A stretch of 64,000 nt of DNA from Mytilus californianus (lineage: Eukaryota > Mollusca > Bivalvia > Mytilida > Mytilidae): assembly GCF_021869535.1 (NCBI RefSeq), contig NW_026262734.1, positions 96,291,285-96,355,284 of the forward strand, read 5' to 3'. Each line of letters starts with the position of its first letter. Positions within the stretch are counted from its first letter, which is position 1. The translations under genes were made by a program, and so were the position numbers. Positions 57,901 through 64,000 of this stretch are shown here, in pieces. The notes under the pieces were generated by a model. That model was not told where the DNA came from. It did not search any database and was given only the letters and a program-made list of their open reading frames with translations.

Positions 57901-60900
57901 CGCAGATGGAGACCGGAAATATAATTGATACATGCATGCTAGTTAATTCTGAATTTGTTTCTTAGTGTGTATAGTAAAATGGGGGTTTGTCTCAAAGTTG
58001 GTAAAATCACTCGAAACTAGGTGAGACATGCGCAGTAGTGATAGATATGTAGTATAAATATAGAAAATTGAATATTTTAATCAACAACAAAAAAAATTAA
58101 AAAAAAAATTCTTTATCATATACCCAAGCGCCTGTGTTCTGATAGTATAATAGAAATTGGCCCCAATGACAATTCTGATAGTATAATAGAAATTGGGCCC
58201 AGTGACAATTCTGATAGTATAAAAGAAATTGGCCCCAGTGACAATTCTGATAGTATAATAGAAATTGGCCACAGTGACAATTCTGATAGTATTATAGAAA
58301 TTGACTCGAGTGACGTTGAAACACCATTAATACGTGGCAGGAAGAGTGCGCTGTCTGGCCAACAGATCCCAGCCAGTTTCATTTTACCAATTCCTCAGTA
58401 TGATCGTGCCCTTACTGATCCTCGAAGTACCTAAAATCTTAGGAGTACTTATTGAATCTGGAGAATTTGGGTACCGCATTGGAACAGCTGTGGGAATTTT
58501 AACATGACATTTGTCGAGAAATCAAATTGAAGCTGTTAAAGACACATCTTTATTCGTGAGCAACGGTTCCTGAGCTTCAACTTTCGCTCCGTCAAGCAGT
58601 TAAAAAGCTTTTAAAAACTGGTGGTCAGGGGTTTCTTTCATGTAAATGCAAATGGGGTTCAGTACTTTTAAATATAAATGTAAAAAGCAAACAATGTTGT
58701 GCAATTCCCGATGCCATAGTTCACTCATATGCTCAAACAAATGATACAGAACTATTTTTTTATAATTGTGTGGTCATTGAATAGAAAATCTAATAAGTGT
58801 TTCAATGCTTTTTAACGCAAAATCCATACTATAAATTATTGTACAAGTTATATGTGAATTTTAGTCGAATGTTGTACAAATTGTAATTTGCACAAGCACT
58901 TTTTTTACAATTGTAAGTCAAAATACAAATTATAATTTGTACGATTTTTTTGTACAAATTATAATTTGTACAAAATGATAACTTGTACACAACATATATA
59001 TAATTGACCAATTTGGACCTTATTTTCGCAACTCCATGCATGGAGATGCTGCTTAACTCTATTTTATTCATTCATATACTAGGTTATATCAAAGAAAAAA
59101 GGTGTACATGTAAAATCAACAGTTCATACACACTTGCTAATATTGTTTCTGTAATTATACAACTCACTCATGTCATTACCAATAATTATCAAAATGTCAT
59201 ATTCTTCACAAAAGAAAATAAAATCAAATTTTTTCCCCATTACTCATTGATACTTATTCTTATTTTGGCATAATTATAAATAACTTTTTTATCTAAATTT
59301 AATAAGATGTCTTTCAATTTCATACTTTACAAAGTGTTAGAACATTAGCTCACAAGTACTGAGGGGTGACCCTCATAATGTAAAACATATAACTTTTTAT
59401 GCAAAATGTTTTTCCCACCCCCTTAATTTATGTCCCAGTTATTTTTGTCCTTCATCCCAGACGACGATTTGCAAAATCTACATTAAATGTCTATTTGTTT
59501 ACGTCCTGGATATGCTTGTAGTATTTGCCACTGGACGTTAGGCAAAAATCAATCAATCTATAATTCGATTTATATGAACTTACCGGTCCTTTGAGAAATG
59601 CTTATTCTTCATGGTTATCTGTTAAAAATTGTAGTGAGATTTTGGAATACATTGTATTTATTTAAGAATTAAATGTGTATTTAAAATCTTATTGGAGTGT
59701 AAAAGCGTTGACCGAAGCACATTTTGTATGAAGAGCATCACATATCAAAAATGTGCGCAATGCTGTATCTTCGACATTCGTAGATTTTATTAACTGCTGA
59801 TATAGACTCTTTTAGGACGATTTTGATTCAAAAAAGTTATGCGACATTAATTTATTAGTTGTTTTCATCGTAAATACAACTGTATACAAATAAAACCATA
59901 GTGCTGGCTTAATTTTATTACTATTTTTATGTCCATTTCATTGAACTCAACTTTGGGTACAGTACTAGTATGTATACGTCATCATCTTTCTTGATTCTTT
60001 TTTATAGAAAGCCAACAAATCAAGAGTTTTAATGGTGGAATTCATGTTGTAAATGTCAACAGTCCAGCGCGTCTTTCTCGGCCTAGCTCCTGTCCACTAC
60101 CGGGCTGTGCCTCGGAAAAGTTGCGCTATTTGTTGACCAACGACCAAATAACAAGATCTAATTATCAAATCAAGGAAGAAAATTATAATAAAAGGTAAGA
60201 ACTCTGGAGTAATGCTTCTTGAGGTTTGAGATAAGACATCAGTGCTCGCTCACTTGGGAACACAGGTTTGTTTATTAAAAAAAAGTTTTTCCAAGCGGAA
60301 AATGTGAACACCGCAAGCAGAAAATACAAATGAGTATATGTAAAAAATTGTAAGTTTATTTAGCACATATATATATTATTGTAGAGTAAGAGCTTTGACA
60401 ATAACATGTTTACATCATTTTTCAAAGACACGAGATTTGGGGTATATTTCAATGAAACAACGATCCAAAAATATGAAAACCAAAACGAAATGTATAGAGC
60501 TACGCGTACACTATTGAATTATAATAGACAACACCCATGGGAACCCGGGTATTGATAGAAGACACATTTTCTCTAGAGAAGGATAAAACAAAACCAAACC
60601 CATGTTGGAAAAGTACCATGTTATTAGCATGATAAAGACAACTCCAGTATCATTTGGTAAAGGCGTAGTTTTATAAGTTGCTCACGCTAAGGCTAAATTT
60701 TCCGAATCTACACAAGGTTCATATATTTCCTTAATCAATAAAACTCGTTCCTCTTGTGTGTGCCATCCTACCCCTGGCACTAGTTGTAAAAATTTTATTT
60801 CGACGATTTCTTGTTCATCGTCTCGATATTGCCTTTTTGCCGGACAGTAACTGTAGCTGTGTCAAAGCCTGTTATCTTATTGTACATAGACGTAGAAATG

Positions 60901-62473
60901 TTTTATACTGTAAATAACGTACTTATAAATATGTTTTAATAGACGAATTTTCTGTAATGTTTTAATGTTAAAGGCTCTATTTTATATCTATATTTTACTC
61001 TTAATGTGATGTTGTATTATATATTTTTGGGAGATGAGACTTAAATAAAATATTGAATTGAATTGAATTGAAATGCTAATTTTATGTTGGAGAGATTAAC
61101 TTCCCGACTTCAAACCTTTCCGGACGCCGAATAAACCCATCATAGATACTTATGGCTTAAAATTTTGTACTCCAGACGCGTACTCTTTAAAACAATTTGG
61201 CATAAAAATATTAATTGTGTATTTTTTTTCAGATACTCAGAGCAAGAAGAGGTACAAACTCACACTAATTGTGAAATAAAACAGGTTTGTATAAACATTG
61301 TTATGCTTCTTAATTAAGTTTGTAATCTACTGTGGTGTATTTTAATTATCAGAGCCATGAATAAGGTCATGTTCTCAAGGGATGGGGGTGTATAGACCCA
61401 AATATTATTGTAATACAGATCCACAATAGATACGAATAAAAAAAAAAAAATAATTAAAAAGACTATATATATAAGATAGAGTGTGTCCACGCTCAAAAGT
61501 AAGCAGAGTGGACCAGAAATTTGTAATTTAATCAGAATATGTAGACCGCAGCAGCTGAATGGTTTTTCATGGAATACTCCATTCTTAATGTTTCTAAGAT
61601 GTTTTGACTGTTTTCAAAAATAACAATTTATACGTTCCCTGACAGTACTAGAAACCAGAACATGATACATTATGTGAAAGGGATAAAGTAATCAGGATTT
61701 TAAAATTTTTTTAGAACTTGATATTGATTGCGGGTTTTTGACGGTTTTTGTTGCATTTATTCACAGTTTTTTTCTTTTTTTGTTGTTGGCTCAAGACGAT
61801 TTAGAGCTTCTTCGTTATTGACGTATAACAAAAATCTCCTTTTATTCGTATCCATCTACATGAAGACCCTCCTACATGATTTCATTGAATTTTAATCATT
61901 TTTTTTAACAAATGTTAGATTTCCTTGCTAGTAACTTAAAAAATAATATGTCATTAAAATGGAGAGTTTCATATAGGACCTCACGGAATGAAATGTAAGG
62001 AATTATTGTGTGTATTTTGTACGGTAGCTTCGCATTTTGAACTCTCGCCTAAAACATATGAATTTATGCCATTTATTATGCGGTCTTTATTTGTTGATTG
62101 ATTGGTTAATAGTTTAACGCAACCTCAGCACATATAGCCCATGTCAAGGCGAGAATGAATTTTTCCCAAATTACACATTACTTTTTATCTTTCTACCTAT
62201 TGAAGCTATACCATTTTCAAATGCAACGAAACCAACGTGTTTTTTTTTAATATGGCTTTAGAACTTTAATCCTCATCCGGGATACTTGCAGTTTGATTGT
62301 TTTCTGATTACAGGAATTTCATTAGTTACTTATAAATATTACAACTACGTATACATGAATTACTCTACACTTACAGATTTATTTTATTACAGGATACTGA
62401 AGAAAACGATATTGCAAAAGTCCTACTCGACTTCTCCAGCCAGTCGGTTGATTCCTCTCAAGACAGCAGCTGA
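45852..62473 (+). CDS. SIX-domain plus TALE-type homeodomain transcription factor (ANHX-like candidate), 7 exons
   Basis: Exons 45852-46109, 50168-50289, 51953-52124, 54831-55797, 60008-60194, 61233-61284 and 62393-62473 join in phase to 612 residues. Residues about 8-130 match the SIX domain: FLRAMIAFYYEKKSYRQVFE aligns with the SIX LKAKAVVAFHRGNFRELYK segment, and LIEIWDNAQYALKEEQVGKP, LTPLMKFRTRQKFPPP with [36 protein letters not shown]. The homeodomain (about 138-200) has VLKSWWSENSQNPYPTQG, with three residues more than SIX proteins between Leu16 and Leu40, and the recognition helix VKTWFANARRRQK (Ala50, Asn51). The exon 3/4 boundary falls between homeodomain positions 44 and 45. The long tail has an LRYLL (545-549), an IKEE sumoylation-type site (561-564) and an acidic Ser/Asp-rich end. 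It should be a nuclear DNA-binding regulator; targets unknown. SIX proper is excluded by the loop; ANHX is recalled to pair a SIX-like domain with an odd homeobox, but I cannot verify orthology. Confidence 0.85.
46110..47560. other. Intron 1 of the homeobox gene, first part
   Basis: AT-rich DNA with no recognised element. The reading frame at 46685-46972 has no splice or domain support. Confidence 0.5.
47572..48400 (+). mobile_element. LINE 3' end (ORF2 C-terminus, 3' UTR and ATTCT tail)
   Basis: An open frame from 47572 to 48003 ends in a zinc-knuckle-like Cys-His segment: LCSNCSLGKVEDELHFLLEC (C-x2-C-x11-H-x4-C), typical of the C-terminus of non-LTR retrotransposon ORF2. A run of eight T at 47983-47990 marks a frameshift: the natural continuation (SSKFLWLLTQENVTL, LGCYICDCFELRRSG) is in another frame to 48163. 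A 3' UTR and a TATTC repeat at 48366-48392 follow. 5'-truncated and dead. Confidence 0.8.
48870..49260 (-). pseudogene. LINE ORF2 C-terminal relic
   Basis: The minus strand at 49050-48978 encodes GRHLKIPREKRLCSFCNTME, the same zinc-knuckle region as in the 47572-48163 copy, followed by a stop. Flanking frames contain further Lys-rich LINE-like fragments. Heavily decayed. Confidence 0.55.
50005..50188. repeat. 22-bp tandem repeat carrying a 3' splice site, 7 copies
   Basis: The unit TTTTCCTTTGTAGACTGGTA plus AA repeats with AG dinucleotides ending at 50027, 50049, 50071, 50093, 50115, 50145 and 50167. Spacing is 22 bp except one 30-bp step. Each unit has a pyrimidine tract, TAG and, 4 nt later, GTAAAT, which resembles a donor. 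The last copy is the acceptor of exon 2 of the homeobox gene. Confidence 0.95.
50168..50289 (+). CDS. Homeobox gene exon 2 (SIX-domain second half)
   Basis: TGKFSDHSGLIEIWDNAQYA to KFRTRQ. The acceptor is the last of seven tandem copies of TTTGTAG. Only this copy keeps the frame open. Donor GTAAGT at 50290. Confidence 0.85.
50505..50722 (+). repeat. Truncated tail family M copy
   Basis: Starts inside the family at TCTCGTTTTTTATATAGATT and runs to the same 3' end (TGGCACTCATACCACATCTT). 5' truncation with a constant 3' end is the pattern of a retroelement. Confidence 0.75.
50840..51330. repeat. Anonymous mussel repeat
   Basis: Contains GACTGAGCAACACGAACCCC, TGATCTCAGGTGCTCCAGAA and ATGTGGCACCCGTCGTGTTG, which I recognise as a common mussel dispersed sequence. 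A weak relative is at 28380-28500. Confidence 0.55.
51811..51898. repeat. CT microsatellite upstream of exon 3 of the homeobox gene
   Basis: 88 bp of TCTCTC with occasional TCTGTC, ending 54 bp before exon 3. On the sense strand it is pyrimidine-rich and may extend the polypyrimidine tract or bind PTB-like proteins. Confidence 0.95.
51953..52124 (+). CDS. Homeobox gene exon 3 (homeodomain helices 1 and 2)
   Basis: FPPPINISPSGGRPTTKLSD to AGLTNCQ. Acceptor CTATAG, donor GTAAAC. The CT microsatellite at 51811-51898 lies in the intron upstream. Confidence 0.9.
52240..52470 (-). repeat. M2 tail fragment
   Basis: GGTCACCGTACGACCTTCAA, CAATGAGTAAAACCCATACC and CAACGGGCAATCACTAACTA match the M2 family. 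It joins directly to the B tail at 52473. Confidence 0.6.
52473..53950 (-). mobile_element. Reverse-transcriptase retroelement relic 3 with B tail
   Basis: On the minus strand: 53905-53684 carries the N-terminal RT block with YWLPKLHKTPYKYRFISSSS; 53662-53105 carries motif A (FDFSTLYTT) and motif B (VIGIPMGTNC), then a C-terminal piece NILYKAQKCRHSHQKLTKPS. The YxDD region between motif B and the C-terminus is deleted, so no active enzyme is possible. The B tail follows from 53037 to 52473. Confidence 0.8.
53105..53662 (-). pseudogene. Reverse transcriptase fragment, Penelope-like (tentative)
   Basis: 185 codons. Motif A FDFSTLYTT and motif B GIPMGTNC are clear; the catalytic YxDD box is lost in a deletion directly after the Cys. 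The PKLHK motif in the neighbouring upstream fragment is the reason for the Penelope-like label. Confidence 0.75.
54548..54709. repeat. Long inverted repeat upstream of homeobox exon 4
   Basis: Arms 54548-54603 and 54655-54709 are near-perfect reverse complements (GAATTATTTC against GAAATAATTC at the outer ends; GCATAGAGCATGACATGAAG inside), separated by about 50 nt. It ends about 120 bp before the exon 4 acceptor. Confidence 0.85.
54831..55797 (+). CDS. Homeobox gene exon 4 (recognition helix and low-complexity tail)
   Basis: 967 nt beginning VKTWFANARRRQKM, which completes the homeodomain, then about 300 residues rich in Asn, Gln, Ser and Thr with no known domain. Acceptor TTTTAG, donor GTAAGC. 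The ATG at 54870 is internal, not a start. Confidence 0.92.
55835..55852. repeat. 18-nt G run
   Basis: Directly adjacent to the left target duplication of the SINE, 37 bp after the exon 4 donor of the homeobox gene. Confidence 0.9.
55863..56132 (-). mobile_element. tRNA-derived SINE, full length, with 10-bp target duplication
   Basis: TTATAATATG at 55853-55862 and 56133-56142. Read on the minus strand: a tRNA-like head with A box TGGCCGAGTGG (56120-56110) and B box GAGTTCGAACCCC (56061-56049), a central domain with GGTGGTTTTCTCCGGGCACT and CGGCTTCCTCCACCAATAAA, and a 3' tail of ATCAAA-type repeats. Complete ends indicate recent insertion. The SINE superfamily (V-SINE or MetaSINE type) cannot be fixed by eye. 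Confidence 0.9.
56221..56995. repeat. Two tail copies in inverted arrangement
   Basis: A minus-oriented M copy (56221-56600) directly abuts a plus-oriented M2-like copy (56600-56995), so the block starts AGAAGATGTGGTATGAGTAC and ends GTTGTCTCATTGGCACTATA, an imperfect palindrome of about 775 bp. Confidence 0.75.
57548..58996. mobile_element. 1.45-kb DNA element with about 200-bp inverted repeats
   Basis: Left arm 57548-57755 and right arm 58798-58996 are inverted copies (TATGTTGTGTACAAGTTATC at the outer left). The arms contain several GTACAAATTATAATTTGTAC palindromes. TATATAA flanks both sides (57541-57547 and 58997-59003), though this is low-complexity. Inside are a tail-family fragment (57760-57850) and a decayed coding region (58081-58780). 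Confidence 0.8.
58081..58434 (+). pseudogene. Decayed transposon ORF with in-frame 12-residue repeats
   Basis: Open from 58081 to the TAA at 58432-58434 but without an ATG. Five in-frame copies of a 36-bp unit (58138-58310) encode DSIIEIGPSDNS-type repeats, followed by GRKSALSGQQIPASFILPIP. Downstream in other frames are ILGVLIESGEFGYRIGTAVG, and a Cys-rich segment with CKC and, in a shifted frame, MLCNSRCHSS. This resembles the Cys/His motif carried by some transposon proteins. Function unknown, gene broken. Confidence 0.6.
59385..59565 (+). repeat. Retroelement 3' end with AATC tail
   Basis: GTATTTGCCACTGGACGTTA then GGCAAAAATCAATCAATC. Same family as 43880-44020. Confidence 0.55.
60008..60194 (+). 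CDS. Homeobox gene exon 5
   Basis: ESQQIKSFNGGIHVVNVNSP to EENYNK. Acceptor TTTATAG after a T-rich tract, donor GTAAGA. Carries the LRYLL and IKEE motifs. Confidence 0.82.
60670..61075 (+). mobile_element. LINE 3' UTR relic with TTGAA tail
   Basis: Ends GAGACTTAAATAAAATATTG then four AATTG units. The 5' limit is uncertain. Upstream sequence (TTATTTCGACGATTTCTTGT, GCCGGACAGTAACTGTAGC) looks like retroelement 3' UTR. Confidence 0.5.
61233..61284 (+). CDS. Homeobox gene exon 6
   Basis: 52 nt, YSEQEEVQTHTNCEIKQ. Acceptor TTTTTTTTCAG, donor GTTTGT. Short, but phase and splice sites fit both neighbours. Confidence 0.75.
61290..62390. other. Last intron of the homeobox gene
   Basis: Holds a short SINE-like fragment near 62090-62150 (GATTGGTTAATAGTTTAACG, CAGCACATATAGCCCATGTC). 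Otherwise nothing recognised. Confidence 0.4.
62393..62473 (+). CDS. Homeobox gene exon 7 (stop)
   Basis: DTEENDIAKVLLDFSSQSVD then SSQDSS and TGA at 62471-62473. Acidic with a hydrophobic VLLDF core, reminiscent of a transactivation segment. Acceptor TTATTACAG. Confidence 0.78.
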   Translation, partial: DTEENDIAKVLLDFSSQSVDSSQDSS

Positions 62474-62479
62474 TTTGAA

Positions 62480-63790
62480 ATCAGTACATAGCGCCCGTCA
62501 TTGAAATTACAAACAGGCTGCATTTTGTAGTTATGTTGCACTGGAACACAGTGTGTACGTGGGATTGTGCCACCTTTGTGTTGAAAATGATGATGTAGCG
62601 CAACTACCAACTTTATGATAAAAACATTATGTTTAGATTGACGTTACCTCCGTTGTATATACAATGCTTTCTCTCAAATTGTTATTGGTATCGCGTTTAA
62701 TAACATATACAAAGGTTATGATTCCAACAATTTTGTAGCTCTTTTCACTTTCTGTTATAAAAATATAGGATACTTAAAAAAAACAATCGTAGAAATAAAT
62801 TAGATCACACAAGTTTTTAAAGACAAAAAAATGTGTCTTACTGTATTTACACTAGTAGAATAGATAGAATAGTTAATTGGAATCTTTATTTTCAAGTTCT
62901 GAATGTATTTAAACATTTTTGTAGATTAGTGACCACAAATTTCATTTTTTTTTTTGTTCTTTGGTCGTGTCTTGTTATTTTGTGCATTAATAACATCTTC
63001 GATAAGACGTTTTCCTAAAAAGAACTTAGTCAGCATTTTGGCCAAATTGCGTCATTTTTTAAGTATCACTCAATTCAAATTAAGGATATTTAAAAGGAAT
63101 AGAGAAAAATCTTCGTAGCAAGGAATAAAATACTCTGTACATAAAATACGGACACCTTGCATTTTTGTTTGTTAAAAATGAGATCAAGGAACGAAGTATT
63201 AAATTGTTGTGCCCTTTACAATATTGTTTGCTTGTTACAATTTTTAATGGATTAAAGTTAAATATTTTTAAATGTCGCAGACTTTTTATTCAAAAAGAGA
63301 GTATAAAGGAAATATAGATATAATTTTGTATCTTTGCATTGTTAAATAGCCTTCAGTTAGTTTTTGTCTTCTTAGTGCTCTCTTTACGGAAAAGAAGAAA
63401 TTGGGGAACAAATAACATACATCTAGGCAGCGGAAAGTATAATAGAATCAATGTTATCAAGACAATGTACTTGTCTCCCTTTTCTCTTGTCATTCGAACC
63501 GCTTAAGAAGTCCGTAATACACATTGTAAATTGTCATTTAGAAATGCTATACAATAGGTCCACCAATTGGGCATGCGAACCACTCTTTGTTTATGAAGAT
63601 TCTTTTAAGATTCAGATTTCTTGTAATTCCCCAACCTCAACATGATTAACCAGGCGAAAGTGTTTTGTAATTGAAACTGTATGACTTAATTTAAGTGCAT
63701 ATGCACTAAAAAAAATCTACTAGTAGAGTTGCAACCATCCGTGCAATGACATGTACAGGAAGATAATGTGTTTATTATTTAATTCACATA
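62480..63790. other. 3' UTR and downstream flank, no other gene seen
   Basis: AT-rich. The reading frames at 62833-63018 and 63451-63645 have no motif or splice context. Confidence 0.5.
62793..62798 (+). terminator. Candidate polyadenylation signal of the homeobox gene
   Basis: AATAAA 320 nt after the stop. A second AATAAA is at 63123-63128. Confidence 0.4.
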
Positions 63791-63799
63791 TATAAGAGG

Positions 63800-64000
63800 G
63801 TCTGGAATGAGGTCCTTCATTTCTCTATTCTTTACCTTTTTATATTATTTTTCTCTAGCCTTATTTTTTACCCTTATTCTCTTTTCATTATATTCCAGCA
63901 CCCCATTCTCCGTTCTTTATTTTTTTTGGCCAATTTTTCTCTATTTTTTGCTCTTTATTCTGCAATTTTTACCCATTATTCTCTATTCTGTAAACCCCAC
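63800..64000. repeat. Pyrimidine-rich TTCTCTATTCT repeat, copy 2 (runs off the window)
   Basis: Matches the 39790-39970 copy: CATTATTCTCTATTCTGTAA and TTCTTTATTTTTTT units. It continues beyond 64000. Confidence 0.65.

Overview
The window looks like nuclear DNA from a marine bivalve, most likely a mussel (Mytilus or a close mytilid). It is AT-rich. Its three protein-coding genes are split by canonical GT-AG introns of 0.4 to 4.7 kb, and those introns are full of the anonymous dispersed repeats that I associate with mussel genomes. The species is an inference; the gene models are read directly from splice sites and reading phase.

Three complete genes can be assembled. (1) Minus strand, 1092-12322 (a probable 5' non-coding exon lies near 15562): a class I fructose-bisphosphate aldolase of 363 residues in seven coding exons with all catalytic residues present. 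(2) Plus strand, 24926-39069: SMARCB1/SNF5/BAF47, the core subunit of SWI/SNF chromatin remodellers, 375 residues in ten exons. (3) Plus strand, 45852-62473: a 612-residue transcription factor in seven exons. It combines a SIX-type N-terminal domain with a homeodomain that has the three-residue TALE loop extension and an IRX-like recognition helix. The anomalous homeobox (ANHX) family is my best guess for it. The aldolase and SMARCB1 genes are head to head with about 9.3 kb between them; the homeobox gene follows SMARCB1 in the same direction. Nothing suggests the three act in one pathway beyond the two nuclear regulators being neighbours.

The rest is mobile DNA. Reverse-transcriptase relics (18.4-20.3, 23.1-24.0 and 52.5-53.95 kb, all minus strand) are each followed by a recurring anonymous tail sequence, and the same tails occur alone at many other places. 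There are tRNA-derived SINEs with clean target-site duplications, LINE 3' ends, at least three MITEs flanked by TTAA, two elements with CA-type inverted ends and 5-bp duplications, a TTA-flanked MITE, a 470-bp MITE pair, a nested composite element (42.0-43.76 kb), and a 1.45-kb element with about 200-bp inverted repeats and a decayed Cys-rich reading frame (57.5-59.0 kb). A hammerhead-like motif sits inside a 476-bp insertion with an 11-bp duplication (35.0-35.5 kb).

The most unusual local structures are duplicated splice sites. Seven copies of a 22-bp unit carrying a 3' splice site lead into exon 2 of the homeobox gene. A 51-bp tandem duplication covers the donor of SMARCB1 exon 3. An older duplication covers the donor of aldolase exon 4. 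In the first two cases use of the wrong copy would create an immediate stop codon.
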